Of a stretch of 64,000 nt of DNA, positions 1-12,468 are shown one piece after another. The stretch lies in NCBI GenBank assembly GCA_949825065.1, contig OX463859.1, positions 8,899,850 to 8,963,849 on the forward strand, written 5' to 3'. The first letter of the stretch is position 1. Each line of letters starts with the position of its first letter. This DNA is from Odontocerum albicorne. Taxonomy: Eukaryota; Arthropoda; Insecta; Trichoptera; Odontoceridae. Both the position numbers and the translations under genes were made by a program. The notes under the pieces were generated by a model, which saw nothing but the letters and a program-made list of their open reading frames with translations, ran no database searches and was not told the DNA's origin.

Positions 1-479
1 CGGTATGTTTATAGCCCTCCAGCAATCTCGTCTAACCAACGAAATAGGAGTTACTCATGATGTGCTAATTGCTGGTTGAAATGTTACTCACAAACAAAAA
101 AAACATTAAAAAGTCAGAACACACATTTATAAATTAAAACTTGAGACGAAAGAAAATACTATAAACATTATTTTTGACATCACCAGTGACTCGGAGAGGG
201 TTGAGAAAGCGAAATAGAGAAATATACGCTATGCTATTGAAGAGTGATTTAATAATTTTCAAGTAACATTTTGAAACAAGTCAATGAGGCTGCAAGTCTT
301 CTAACAGCTGGTAGTTGATTCCGAAGTCTAGAGGCATGGACAATAAAGGATTAGGTGTATTATTTTAGAAAAAAAAAATGAATTTATGAAATTGAAGACA
401 CGAAAGTGAAAATTCTCAAATATACATTGTAAGAATTAAGAATTACTTATATAAAAATATTTTTTTTTTAATTCACTCC
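1..479. other. A+T-rich stretch, nothing recognised
   Basis: I see no open frame of note, no repeat family shared with the rest of the window, and no RNA gene here. It runs directly into the degenerate tandem array that follows. Confidence 0.5.
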
Positions 480-1065
480 ATTGGTCGTAAAAATAATGCA
501 TTATGTTGAAAACTTATTACTATTTGTTTTGAAAAATTATTAATGATTTTTGTAAATTCACCACCAAGAATCAGATTATTTAAAAAAAATTATCCCTATT
601 TGCAGTACGAATTAAATGAAAATTCATATCTATTTGTAATAAGAACTATGTATTCTTTTGAAAATTCATCACTATTGTAAGAAAATAAATTATTATTTAT
701 TACAGGAATTATTTATTATTATTTGACATTCAACACTATTTGTTTTAAAAATGATGTATTATTTTTTAACATTCACAATTTTTGTAAGAAGAATGCATTA
801 TTATGAAAATTTATCACAATTTGTTTTAAGAATTGTGTATTCTTTTGAAAATGTACAATTATTGAAGAATTGTGTATTTTTTTAAAAATGTACCATTGTT
901 GTAAGAATTATGTATTATTTCCAAAAAATTGTCTATATTTGTTATAAGGATTAACTATTATGTTTTTTTAAATTCATTACTATTTGTCATAAAAGTAACA
1001 TATTATTTTTGAAAATCGATTATTATTTGTTGTAAGAATTATGCAGTATTTTTTTTTAAATTAAC
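480..1065. repeat. Degenerate ~44-bp tandem array
   Basis: A block of the form gtaagaattatgtattatt, then gaaaattcatcactatttgt, recurs about every 40-45 bases; clear anchors are near 743, 785, 825, 863, 901, 945, 990 and 1033. Units have drifted and contain indels, so this is an old minisatellite. Extreme A+T content makes the exact edges uncertain. Confidence 0.65.
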
Positions 1066-1529
1066 TCGAATGATAATTTGATAATATTCAACAAATTATT
1101 TAAACAACATGAAACTAACCAATTAATCAGTTTTATCGCATGACAATTTTAATGAGTCGAAATTAATATTCCTCTCCGTTAAAACTGTCTGAAAAAACAT
1201 GTCATTTTTAAATCTGAGAACTTGTGAAAACATTCCGAAATGTCGTTCTATCACTTCAATCCAGAGATTTCAAATCTTTTTTAATGTATTGTATTACACT
1301 CTCACTGTATACAGTAACACCTTGCAGAATTCTTTTAAAAAAAATCAAAGGGAATCAATTTCACAATCGACAGCTTGGAACAGTTTTACAGACAATGTCA
1401 TGGAGATGCATCAACTAAAACATTTTACGACTTTATAAAAAAATCTTGACATTATTATTTTTTTATTTCGTAAACTTAACTAATCTTACTTAATACATAA
1501 ATAAAAAAATTGTACATTATTTTTAAACT

Positions 1530-1635
1530 TGTATTCTATTTTACTTTCGTTGTATATATGTAGTATTATATAATTTGGAGATATTATTTCCACGTGGCAA
1601 TATTTTGTAACTATCTAAAAACATGTTAAATAGCT
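1530..1635 (-). mobile_element. SINE-II, 3' half only
   Basis: On the minus strand this matches the 3' part of SINE-II: the tail with a gccacgtgg-like core, and the end that reads as gtattctattttactttcgttg on the plus strand. The tRNA-like head is missing. Divergence is high. Confidence 0.55.
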
Positions 1636-1975
1636 AGATGGGAGTAAGATTATATTGGAAACAATTTCTTTAGTATCTTCGAAAGTCTAACCAGAAGAGT
1701 TAAAAACATTATATGTTTTATATGGATTTAAATTTGATAAATTAAAAGGGGAAAACATGTGTTGCGAAGAGAAAAAAAGACAAATCGATGTTGAATAACA
1801 AAAAAATATTAATAAAAAAGAGTAATGTCACATATTTAAAATTAAATTTAAAATACTTATTTATTTATTATTTTACATTTCAAACTTATCACTGAATTTC
1901 TGAACAAAATCATTGACTAGCGAAGCGTTATTTAATATAACATATACTTAAATAGTTCTCATCGATCGGAGAAAT

Positions 1976-2185
1976 ATCCGTAACCTAGTTGGTTATACGC
2001 CTGTCTTCCAACATGGGTGTTACAGTATTTTCTCGTTGGAATCTAAATCATATTAAACATGGTTTTATTCTGGTTTCACTTAAAGTATCTTAACAGTTTT
2101 CTGATTGGTTAAAATAAATTGTTACACGGCAACCAATCCTCCAGACAATACTGTATTCAATGAAAGTGGATTACGATACTATTGA
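1976..2185 (+). mobile_element. SINE-II copy
   Basis: The head contains taacctagttgg followed by cgcctgtcttccaac, as in the SINE-II consensus. The middle matches gttggaatctaaat...ctggtttcactta, and the tail gcaaccaat...ccagacaatactgtattcaatgaaagt matches other copies. The tRNA B box is degraded compared with the copies at 42635 and 52451. Confidence 0.7.
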
Positions 2186-2439
2186 AATGTATCATGGGTA
2201 GTTTTTCAGCGGAATAGTTATGTATACACTCAGTTAAAACATCTTAATGTGGCAGCCATCCTAAACTATTGGTCATCGGATGAGGAACCCAAAATACTTG
2301 AAAAGTATGGTTACTGTTATTAATTTATTAATATATATAAAAATAAACACTAGATCAACTCAAGTACTATTTATATACTCGAACCGGACAGTATCAAAAT
2401 ATTCTAAAGTGATAGTCCATAACAGTATTTTAGTACCAA

Positions 2440-2960
2440 CTTTAATTATGGAAGTGAAACGTGGGCGTGGGAAGACAGTGTCGAAAAAATTCTGTAGAAA
2501 TACGTGCATTTAGAAGAATATATACGACTACATTATAAATACAGAATAAAGTGATGAAGTGAAGGAAAAGAGTATACATATATAACTACACTATAATTAG
2601 AGAATGAAGTGATTAGGGATGAATATAAACTTAAGGCGATGTGTTGAATAAAATGCATAAGAGTACTTTGAAATGGTTTGGACACGCGAGACAAATAAAT
2701 GATGAAAGACTTATAAAATAAATATGTAATGTAAAAGTGAGTGGAAGACTTGGTAGAAGAAGACCAAGTGAAGCATGGTTGAATCAGGTGTACGATATTT
2801 TGAAAGAAGAAAATTTAAAAAATCAGAGAAGTCATAGTTTTGTATGAGAAGGTGTATGGATTTAGAAGAAGCGAAATATGTGGGCCGTGATTGGAAAGTC
2901 TGGCGCGCTCTATCCCGACAAGAAAATGGCGTGATGGTATGTACGTATGTAAAAAAAAAA
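2440..2960 (+). mobile_element. LINE-A (RTE-like) 3' fragment
   Basis: The plus strand carries a decayed reverse-transcriptase C-terminus. Recognisable pieces in scattered frames are MEVKRGRGKTV near 2450, then GHARQINDERL, GRRRPSEAW and LKEENLKNQRSH up to 2840, and a terminal cgtgatggtatgta. The same block recurs about a dozen times in the window. Family knowledge: these match the C-terminal end of insect endonuclease/reverse-transcriptase LINEs often annotated as craniofacial development protein 2-like. Stops and frameshifts make it non-functional. Confidence 0.7.
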
Positions 2961-3779
2961 CACTTGAAATTTTGCGATAAAATAATGTATCAAAATATAT
3001 TGCTTTGTCTTTGGTTACCGACCCCTGAATCATTCGATGCAAATTTAGTTTTTGGTCGATTTTTTGTACAGTTATATTTTTGTAAGAAGTCCAAGTTGTT
3101 TATACTTTCAAATCAGTGAATCCATCACAAGGGATAGCTGTAGCGTCTGAGCCGCGCAGATTTGTACCAGCTGTAATTTTTGAGAAGGACGTCAACAAAA
3201 CCCAAATTCATCTTAAAATGTTTTTGTTAAAATATTATAAAATTCTTGAAATTCTCACTTCCCTAACGAAGTGATTTCGACTAATTTCAAAATAAAATGT
3301 TACTTGATTCACAAGAGAGATGGAAAAACTTGTGGGAAACAGATGTCTCGGCCTAATGGAACACACGTAAGCTTTGACATATTGAAACACATATGTTTTA
3401 TTCTCTTTTTTTGTTCGGTTCCTTTTCTAGTTTTAATTGAGGTCGGCTTTCCTGGTTCCTCATTTTCCTGTTTTAAGGCGAATGATATGTGACATGGATA
3501 TTTTTTTCTTGTATTATATATAGTTCTTACAAATTCAGATAGAAGGCAATTCGAAGAGATATTTTTTTACTTTTCATAAATTGAGTATGTTCAATACCAG
3601 AGGAATCTTAAAGATGGAACCTCTATTTTTCTCTATTAAGTTAGAATGTGGAACTTTGATGTGAAATAGGACTTCTAATTAACCGCCTTATTCGACTAAT
3701 CGGTTTTCGGTACTTTTACATTCAAGAATACAGTCTACCGGTATTCCAAAAATATAAATAAAAAAATATGATTTTTTTT

Positions 3780-3980
3780 TAAATTTTTAAATTTATTTTA
3801 CACATGACAAGAAATATACATAATTTGCTAAAAAAAACAACCGGTAGGTTAATTTGGACACACATTTTTTATAGATCTGGGTTTGTTGCCTTTCATTTGT
3901 CGTGTCCCCAGTAAACTAGGTTTTTGCCTGTATCTCACTGAGCACAAAATAAATCGACACTTATTTCCGATTTTTTATTA
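3780..3980. repeat. R-VII repeat, partial diverged copy
   Basis: The segment with tttgttgcctttcatttgtcg and cagtaaactaggttt aligns with the two better copies at 39402 and 41203, where it reads tttgttg...atttgtcgtatacctaataaactagg. Identity looks like roughly 70 percent by eye. It fades downstream into R-V. Confidence 0.5.
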
Positions 3981-3984
3981 TATA

Positions 3985-4280
3985 AAACCCCATTGCACAG
4001 TCTCATCAACCTGACAAACAGTGACACTCAATTACATATGTATACATCACGCGAATCAAACTTCTCACACTTCATCACTCCAGACAGACCAAAACGTTGA
4101 TTCCACAATATACCACACAAAATTACAAAAAAAATAACGAAAAATACCACACTCAAGAGCTCACACAAACCTTTGCGACAAGTTAGTCCTCTAGCAAGTC
4201 CAAGTATTCAAACTCCTGTCGCAATAACAACCACGCTCCGATCGACTGCCTGAATTGTTTTTCTCCTTTTGCCTTTATTG
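3985..4280. repeat. R-V interspersed repeat, copy 1
   Basis: Shared with 50140-50475: catcactccagacagaccaaa, then cacaatataccacacaa, and finally cctgtcgcaataacaaccacg followed by ctccgatcgactgcctg. Both copies end at cctttattga. No coding potential or terminal repeat is evident, so the class is unknown. Confidence 0.65.
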
Positions 4281-5360
4281 AATTATTATATCATCAAAGA
4301 TTAAACTTTGCAAGCAAGTGAACTGCGGAAATTTTTTCGCACTTTGTCTATCATATAATACGATCGTCGTTCTGCAGGTAGATATTGCTTTATTAAGTTA
4401 TTGGTTGGAGTTGTTAAAGGCGATACAATTTAAAAGACTATTAAAGAATGTCAACAAACATAATCAATTTATTTAAAATTTTAAAATATAGTAAATTTAT
4501 TTATGATTGTTGTTTGGGATACGAAAAATTTGACAAAACTTAACCGATCGTCGGTGTCAAGATAGTTATAAAAAATAATATGACGTGTTTGAAGCTATCA
4601 CCAAATAATACACCAAAATATATAAAAAAATAATGTGGTTGGCTAAAAAAACATTTATTTAAATTTTCTAGCCCGTTAACCTGTTTTGGGTAATCCTGAA
4701 ATTGTTCAAATAACAGATTAACCGAATTAGAAGATTTAGTGTTAAGCGTTTGAGAGACTGGCTACTCTCAAATGGATATGATTTAAAATAACTTTCTGAG
4801 ATATCTCTACTTACGTAAGGGAGGTTTTTATCCGCGACTCTATTCTACAAGATTTCTTCTAAGCATGTCGAAATATTATTTTGTAAGGACGAGGAGGGAT
4901 CTGAAGGTCTCTTCTTATATAGATTCTTTGGAATTCTACAAAAGAGTTGTTTGTTACTGACAACTATTAGAGATAAAGAAATATGAATCTATTTAGACTG
5001 GAAATAAGCAGAACAAGCTAGCTAAGTGCTTTTCCTTTGTTTCGTGGGCTGTCCCTTATGAATGGGATCTCGGATATTCACATCTTCAACAATTCAGAAA
5101 GTATATTAAGCTTTCTTAGTAATGGAAGTTAGTTTATCGTATTCAACTCCCTTGATAGCATGTCGCTGTTATAAATTTTGGATCTGTATCAGAGAGATGT
5201 TCCTTCCGAGAAAAGTAGAACTGTGAGAATTCGGTCTTCATTAAATAAATATATTGCTCTGAATCAATTGATCAATGGCCGCAGTTCCCACCTTCCAATC
5301 CTTGTACTCAACTTACATCCTCGTATATTTATTTTGTTATATATTTAAGCTGTCAATAGT
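4281..5360. other. Unassigned A+T-rich sequence
   Basis: I found no homologous segment elsewhere in the window and no credible open frame. It may be decayed repeat or unique DNA. Confidence 0.4.
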
Positions 5361-5364
5361 AGTG

Positions 5365-5450
5365 GGCTCGAATCTCGAGTAAAAATGCCCTTGAGGAGAG
5401 TTTGCTCTCTAAATGGCGCTATATAAATTGTCATTTTATAAATATTATTT
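5365..5450 (+). repeat. R-IV 3' tail
   Basis: Reads gctcgaatctcgag, then aatgcccttgaggagagttt and ggcgctatataaattgtc, ending in att-rich sequence. This tail recurs at 16478, 47945 and 56620 on the plus strand and reversed at 9405, 10870 and 47230. Confidence 0.65.
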
Positions 5451-6204
5451 CTTTATTACTCTCGCTACGAATTTCCCTGAGAACGTAATCCGGGGAGAGT
5501 AAATCTTGAGAAGAAACGTTTTTATTATTATTATTATTACACCTCATGCATTATCTGAGTTACAAATTTTTATTCGGACCATTTTGAAATTTGCAAGAAG
5601 AGCGTTTATCACGATTATTATTTTTGTTTTTATGATGAATTCAATTTTAATTTACGACAGCATTATTAGGTATAAAATGTTCTACACTAAAAACATAACT
5701 CTTGACAATGTACATTCCCTGACATAAAACCAAAAAATTGTCACCGAAAAAGCCTATTTCGTTAAGATTTACGTCCTCGACCCAATAAATCCACAGACAC
5801 ATGCAGTTTTGGGAAGCGATTTGGCTGCTGCGGCATTGTTCCCGGGAATCTGGGTTAATTGCGGTTGAGGGATGCCTCTAAAAGAGTGATGAGAAATGCA
5901 CAAGTCCGGTCTATGTTGTGGACCCCCTGCTGACCATGTGGAGTGTGTTTAACAAAGGATAACCATCTAATTCTGTGCTATCTAATCTTTTTCAAATAGA
6001 AAATCCATTTTCTTTCTGATACTACGAGTATTTAATTAATTTTAAAAAAATTTAAAGAAAAAAATCTCAACGTATATCTAATATGATTCTTTAGCTAGTT
6101 ACATTGAATGCGTGTATACAAAAAGGATCCAAACTAAATTTTTTTTGGAGAGTTTTAGTCCTGTGAGTCATCATCTACCACTAAGGTCCAAATGTTTCCA
6201 ATGT
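5451..6204. other. Unassigned sequence with short (att)n run
   Basis: It begins with a short ttattattattattattac run at about 5522. The rest shows nothing I can assign; an open frame at 5506-5727 is low-complexity and unlike any known protein. Confidence 0.4.
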
Positions 6205-6850
6205 AAACAAGTTAGAGTGTATATGGATAGATACCACGCCCAACACATGGTCATGAATGTTACAGTAAAAAATTGATAGATCTATATTCAGTAGTATGTC
6301 AACGACATGCTACTTCTAAAGTTAGAGGTTTCAAAGAAAAACTACCAATTATTTTATTAAAAGGAGTTACAGTTTATTTTTTACTAAATCTTCTCTATTA
6401 TCTTTTTAACTGGTTGTAAGAGATTGCCATGGTAATAACCAGCAAGTTGTAATATAAGATGTAAAACCACTGTGGTCCATAAATTTCCGGCCTGAACAAG
6501 TTAAAGCGTGTATGGGCCGGCCACGAGACGCAGTTAGGAAATGTTACAGTGAAAAATCTGATACCTCTAGAGATCTCCTTAGTACATCAATGAGAGCCGA
6601 TAGAAGACGTGTTGTTTTGTTTTATTCTGAAATGATAACAATTGAAAATCGGGGGGGAGGTTATCAAGTTTCTTTCATGAGAAGTAAAAATCCTTCAGAA
6701 ATTAAACGACGTTTAAAAACTGATGTCATTTGATTTCCCTTATTTTGAATTAAACTTGATAGCCCGCGCGATAATCAATTTTCAACATTTTAGAACATAA
6801 CAAAACAACACGTCTTATATCAGTATTAATTTATATACTACTGAAGTCTT
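6205..6850. mobile_element. Fold-back element FB1, copy 1
   Basis: The left arm at about 6547-6640 contains gaagacgtgttgttttgttt. Its reverse complement is at about 6800-6822 (aaacaaaacaacacgtctta). The centre contains aaattaaacgacgtttaaaa near 6700. A related left end, with the same spacing of acaagttagagtgtatatgg and tgttacagtaaaaaattga, lies just upstream at 6205-6300. The same arms recur at 31071-31490. I see no coding sequence, so this behaves like a non-autonomous inverted-repeat element. Confidence 0.6.
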
Positions 6851-7180
6851 CATCTTCCTGGCACTGTCCCAACTCATTGCCTATGTAGGCTGTTGGGGTC
6901 GGCTCTTCTCGTTCTCAGGATGTATACTCTTCGGTTCTGGGTGTCGCTTTCATCTAGGCCGTTTATCTGCAGCATTTTGGAGCATTGAGTCATCCAGGAG
7001 TTCTTTGGTCTGCCTCTGGACGGCTGTCGAGGAAGATCCACGGACATTTACAGTATGGTCTGGTGGTCTCCGTCTTATGTGCCCGTACCATCTCAGCTGT
7101 CGCTCTTCCAGCTTACTATTTATATCTGTGACCCCCAGGCTACCACGAATGCGTGAGCTCTCAATTTTATCTTTCTACCG
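6842..7180 (-). pseudogene. Non-LTR retrotransposon RT C-terminus, fragment
   Basis: The minus strand reads RIRGSLGVTDINSKLEERQL then RWYGHIRRRPPDHTVN, and later TKELLDDSMLQNAADKR in a shifted frame, ending near gtgccaggaagatgaagac. This is the typical end of an insect LINE polymerase (RWYGHV motif, then a basic linker, then a WRR-like end and a gaagaag tail). Frameshifts break the reading frame. It is distinct in sequence from LINE-A. Confidence 0.75.
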
Positions 7181-8442
7181 AAGTCATAGTTATTAAATGT
7201 CAACTTTGGTATATTTCTATATGTACTTGTATTTTAAATATTCTGTAGCATTTTATTTATCATATATCACGTAAAAATAGGATTTCATCACCCTACACGT
7301 TACATTATGAACACTGGGATGTCACTAACAACTTCATCAGTTGGTCTTCAGCCCGGCACTCTACATCCTCCTTCATTAGATCGAGACTCGAATCTTTCTA
7401 TCGTGAAATAGGAGGAAGATAAGGGTCAAAAGTGTGATAAAACGGCATAGGTTTTAAACTCATTTATTATATTTATCGATTAGACGAGATATTTTTCGAT
7501 TTTTTTAACCCGGCTATAATATGCTCTAATGTGCCCTTAAAATTTATATTCTTAAAGAAATAATTTGGTTAAAAAATACTGAATTACCGGTGTGTCATTT
7601 TTCCTTTTTCTTGTTTTATATAATTTTTTTTACTACATATTAATTTACTTCATTGACGCAGTTTTGTGTCGACTAATCACTTTCATACGACCTCTTAGTT
7701 TCTAAAATGCTTATCTTCTAGCCGGGAACTTTTGATTCCTGAACTGATAATTTTAGTTTGATTAAAAAGTCATCGTGAGTACGCCGCATTATCAGCGTTT
7801 ATTTTATTCCGGGTGCGGTGACATTATTGACACAAATTTGAAGACGAACCGTGAGTTACGTGTCAATTCCAATGCTTCTAAACCAAATAAATATTGCGAC
7901 ACCTTAACTCTTCTCTCTAAACCACATCGAAAGTGCGTATATTAATATGTTAGTATCATAAAATAGAGAGAAATAAAAATCGTCAAAGGTAGATTAAATA
8001 CAGTATTTATCGATTTTGGTGGGATTAACTTTTTGGAAAAACATTTCGCAACACGAGCCCGCGCAAAACGAACTTTACATGAAAAAACGTCATTGTCTTG
8101 TTGGCAACGCAAATTGAAAAAAAATTAACCTTTCTTCTATCGTGATCAGTATAAAATAATATTCCTTTTGATAATCTATTCAATATTATTAGAAAATTAC
8201 TCATGCCAGTCCACGGCTTTCTCGTTGTATTTTTACTCTGCCGAAGTTTCTCCAGATATCGGAATAGAAATGTCATTTAACTAAGTTTTTATTGATAATG
8301 TACTAAATTAAATGACCTGACATGACACTATGAAGAAGAAGAAAGCCGATTAAATGCGAATCAGAGAATTTTACGCGCACTGATATATTTATGTTGTAAA
8401 CGTGAACCCTCGTATTTTGAGGAGTTTACTGTGCCTCTATAT
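7181..8442. other. Unassigned sequence
   Basis: No family shared elsewhere in the window and no convincing open frame. Short open frames (for example minus strand 8025-8276) show no recognisable domain. Confidence 0.4.
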
Positions 8443-8580
8443 AAAACATTCCATTATTACTGAATGTCTCATGGAACTATGTTTATTGATAATTAATTCT
8501 TAAGAAAACATTCCATTATTACTGAATGTCGCATGGAACTATGTTTATTGATAATGAATTCTAAAGAAAACATTTCATAA
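8443..8580. repeat. 62-bp tandem duplication
   Basis: The unit starts aaaacattccattattactg and contains atggaactatgtttattg. It begins at 8443 and again at 8505, with a partial third start at 8567. The two full units differ at only a few positions, so the duplication is fairly recent. Confidence 0.85.
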
Positions 8581-9394
8581 AGAAAGAAAAACCATATTTA
8601 AACTTTAATATTTCGTGCACGTTAGATGCGTATCATTTATTTTTTTTATTCACTTCCCCTATTTTCTAACTGGGTTGATTCATTTTCTCCGAGCCCCCAG
8701 GGATGAAAGGAAAATGTTTATATTGTGTGTGAAATCGGTGCAGAAAATTGATACCCAGGAGACCGAATAACACATAAAAAGAAAAATGCCTATTCGTTTC
8801 TGGCATGAAATAAAGCAAAATTATTCTCCCGCCTTCTAATTTAATGAACATATAGAAAATGTGGCGTCTTTGAGTTGCAATCTGCAACGGGCGATATATC
8901 TTCCGAAATGACCTAAGGACACCAAATATAGTTTGTTTTCGACGAAAAAAGGGAAAATAACCATTTATTTTCGATGAATAAAGTCCATTTCCCCACTGTC
9001 CTATATATATTGTTGTGATATATGAAGGTATTTGACGGAAAACGATTGACAGTTTTATGCCAACTCATGACCATAAAGTTTTTCGAGTGTCATTGGGAAA
9101 AGGAATAAATATTATTTGACAGGAATCGTGACATTGGGCAAAGTGCATTTTGGAATGATTTGGTTTAATAACATTTTGATAATCTGATATCGTATAAAAA
9201 AGTATAAATTCTTTTATTTTCTTTCAATACCTGAAATTAAAAAAAAAAATTACTTTATTAATCGTACTTCTTATGGGTTTTCACGAGTGTTGATTACATT
9301 AGTAATTCTGACTGTATTTGAATATCACGAATCCATCGTGAAGAATCTACTTGTGGTATGTCAAAATATGTAACTGCATGTTGGATTATAGTAA
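8581..9394. other. Unassigned sequence
   Basis: Nothing recognisable. Minus-strand open frame 8666-8887 has no family resemblance I can name. Confidence 0.4.
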
Positions 9395-9890
9395 AAATAA
9401 CAAAATAACAATTTATATATCACCGTTTAAAGGGCAGACTCTCCTTAAGGGCGCTCTAACTCAGGATTCAAACCAACTATTATTAACTGATTAAAAATAA
9501 AACAAATTGAGTCTAAGAATAATAAGGTAATGACAGCGTCCATTAGTTTAGGTACTTTTCCGCATATGATTATGTTGATAAAAACATATTTGCTAAGAAA
9601 ACCGCAGAAAACTTACCAAAGGAAGGCAAACTACAAAGGAACCTTTTTTGTCTTCCAATGTGTGATATTAACACATTCGGTTTTATGTGGAGTGCAGTGT
9701 CTGTATGTAGTGTTCATATATAATCATAAATATTGATAAGTTTTTCCAAAAAGCGTTGTCTTCAATAGTTATGCAAGCCACCCATAATTTTCACAGTTTG
9801 ATGCAGATAAAATATTAATTGAAATAACATCGTAAATTTAAGTTTTGTTATGAATAACAAATTAAAACCACCTGCTCATGGTTCTGCTTA
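9395..9890 (-). mobile_element. R-IV repeat, uninterrupted copy
   Basis: Read on the minus strand it ends in gagttagagcgcccttaagg...ggtgatatataaattgtt. Internal blocks shared with the copies at 10865 and 47230 include gcatatg...aaaaacatatttg, the block aaactacaaaggaacctttt and gtgtgatattaacaca (plus-strand readings). It serves as the empty-site reference for the mariner that splits the next copy. No coding sequence seen. Confidence 0.75.
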
Positions 9891-10039
9891 CTAAAAGTAT
9901 TTATCTAATTGAAATATAAGTAAAGATAACGAATATAAATCCTGAATAAAGATCATCAATTCATTAAATATTACGAATAATTATATAATTTTTGCAATAA
10001 CAAAATAAAAGAAAAATCACAAAGGAAAAACTGTGACAT

Positions 10040-10260
10040 AATAAAAAAAGGTATTTACAGTGTATGGCAACGATGTAGTAAGCGACCGTGTGTATCAAAT
10101 GTGGTTTAAAAAAGTCAGTAATTGTGGTACGACACTTGTAGATGATGTCCACTCTGGAAGGTCGATCACCTCAAATGACGACCATCCGATCTACGACCAT
10201 CCGATCTACGACACGAGATATTACTGATCTACTGAAAATACTGAAAACCAACGTCCACGA
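10040..10260 (+). pseudogene. Possible mariner transposase N-terminal fossil
   Basis: The plus strand reads VYGNDVVSDRVYQMWFKKV, then TTLVDDVHSGRSITSNDD. This resembles the second helix-turn-helix and the linker of mariner transposases (VYGxDxxS...WFxxF...SLEDxxRSGRP). A short 18-bp duplication (gaccatccgatctac) interrupts it at about 10185-10215. No terminal repeats or catalytic part are visible, so the call is tentative. Confidence 0.4.
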
Positions 10261-11180
10261 GCATTTAGTGCAATTTTACGTTTGAATTTGATCTTAAAAA
10301 AACATCATTACTTTCCGGACGATCAGAGGAAAAACTTTACTCTTTTATTTTAAAAGAGTGCAAAGATTGCACTTGAAATCCCTTAAAAATAACTGTACCC
10401 AATTGTTCTATCATTCTATCTCAAGACCTCACGAAGATTTATGGAATATTGCAGCCTGCAGCGAAGGACTGTCGACTGCCTCCCCCCAAAAGTGCTGAGG
10501 CAAAAGAAAAACGAAACAAAAGCAATCCCGTAGGGGTAATTTTATAGTCTGTAAATCTAGATTCGAAATTTTCCCCCCTGCTGAAAATAGTGGTAGTTTG
10601 TTTACTTGGAAAAATATATATTGTAATTAAATTTTATCACGATGAAAGTAGACTTTTGCTTTAGACAATTTTGATCCAAACACCTGAAAAAATATTCCGA
10701 GTGCTGGGAATCATAACAGTTTCTATAATATGATGTTATGTCGGTTAGTATTGGTTCATTGTTTCATTACTTTTCCATTTCATGCGAGTACAGCCTAGCA
10801 AGGTTGTTATTATTATGTAGTTATTACTTTCAACCAATCATAACGACCTAGGTGAAAAAAGAAACAGAATAAATATATTAATAAAAATACAATTTATATA
10901 GCACCCTTTACAGAGCAGATTCTCTTTCAAGGTGCTCTAACAGCTTTAAAGTGTAACAAAAAAACAAGTTTAGTATAAATATGGGAAGGTTGTGGCTGCG
11001 GTTATTAGATTAAGAACTTCTTCGCATCTGTATATATTTAGAAAAAAACATATTTGTTAAGAAAACTCTAGAATACTTATCAAGGTAAGACGAACTACAA
11101 AGAAACCTTTGTAGTCTTCCGATATGTGATAGTAACACATTTAGCTTTAGGTGTAGTGTAGCATATGTACATATGGTATA

Positions 11181-12468
11181 CAGGGTCTTTCAATAGGGAC
11201 GCTCAAAATTTGTTAGGTTATAGCGGCCATCTTGTTAAAGCAATATCTGTCAAATTTATTGTGAATTGTTCAGTAGTGTATGGCAAATCACCGTGGAAGG
11301 TTATAGCGTTGAACAATTTTTGTTTATTTTCAAATTCAGTGCTCCGTTCGAGAAACGTTCCGCGCATTACGTGATTTTTATCCTCGCCACAACCGTCCTG
11401 CCGAGTCGACTATTCGACGTTTGGTGGCCAAATTCGAGTCAACCGGTTTGATAAATAATCAGCCAACACTCGTACTTCACCGAAACGCAAGGTCTGCTGG
11501 AAACATCGCTGTTGTGCGTGAGAGTGTACGGGAAAACCCGAGGCAGTCAATTTCTCGTTATTCACAAGAACTTGGCCTTTCTGCGACTTGAACTTGGCGA
11601 ATTTTGCGTCGGGACTTCAGTCTGCACCCGTATAAAATCCAACTGACCCAGGAACTTAAGGTAAATGACCATAGACAACACCGTGTGTTCGCTGATTGGG
11701 CTCTGGAGCAATTGAAAGTTGACTCAAATTTCGCCAAAAAAAATCATCTTTAGCGACGAGGCTCATTTTTTGATGAATGGATGTGTAAACAAACAAAATT
11801 TTCGGATTCGGGACGATACCAATCCACACGAAATACACCAGCACCAAATGCATCCCGAAAAAGTCAGTGTTTGGTGGGGATTTTGGTCTGTCGGAATCAT
11901 CGGTCCGTACTTCTTCCAAAACGAAACTGGCATTGCCATAACCGTCAACGGCGAGCGCTACAGATCGATGATAAGTAACTTCTTGTAGCCTAAACTGGAT
12001 GATATGGATACCGACGACATGTGATTGTAATAAGATGGTGCTACGTGCCACACAGCGCATGCCACGATGGACATTCTGCACGAGCGATTTGAGGGCATGG
12101 TTATCTCGCATGGCGGCGACGAGAACTGGTAACCGAGATCGTGTGATTTAACGTCTTTAGACTTCTTCCCTTGGAGCTATCTTGAATCACAGGTATATGC
12201 GTATAAACCGCAAACAATTGATACCCTCAAAGTCAACATAACGAACGCCATCCAACAAATTCAGCCAGATTTATGCGACAAAGTCATCGAAAATTGAACC
12301 TCCCGAATACGTGCCACCAGGGAAATCCGCGGCAGACATTTGAACGACGTTATATTCCATACTTAATGCCATAAAATATTCTTTCAAATAAAAAAAATGA
12401 TTGGATATCTCACACACAACTTGTTTTATTTACATTTAAAAATTCAGCGTCCTTATTGAAAGACCCTG
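11181..12468 (+). mobile_element. Mariner M1 (DD41D, rosa-like), 1,288 bp
   Basis: Both ends are present. The left end reads cagggtctttcaatagggac and the right end, reversed, cagggtctttcaataaggac, continuing to gct; the terminal inverted repeats therefore run about 25 bp with one or two mismatches. A TA dinucleotide lies directly outside each end (11179-11180 and 12469-12470), the standard mariner target duplication. The body is almost entirely one decayed transposase gene. The spacing of the catalytic residues is D-x41-D, which among mariners is known from the rosa-type group. Structurally full length but coding-dead. Confidence 0.9.
11280..12366 (+). pseudogene. M1 mariner transposase, broken
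   Basis: Transposase that would cut and paste the M1 element. The start is the ATG at 11280 (MANHRGR...). Visible motifs are RHNRPAESTIRRLVAKFEST in the helix-turn-helix region, IIFSDEAHF with the first catalytic Asp at 11755, DGATCHTA with the second at 12034, and SCDLTSLDFF with the third at 12160. The end reads RGRHLNDVIFHT and stops at 12364. Early stops and a frameshift occur in the first 15 codons, another stop follows LGLSAT near 11588, and more lie at 11986, 12022 and 12130. The N-terminal domain matches the arthropod DUF4817-type transposons as I know them. Confidence 0.88.

Noticed and set aside
11656..12111. 151-codon minus-strand open frame
   Set aside because: It is the antisense of the M1 transposase, whose sense frame carries the known catalytic motifs.
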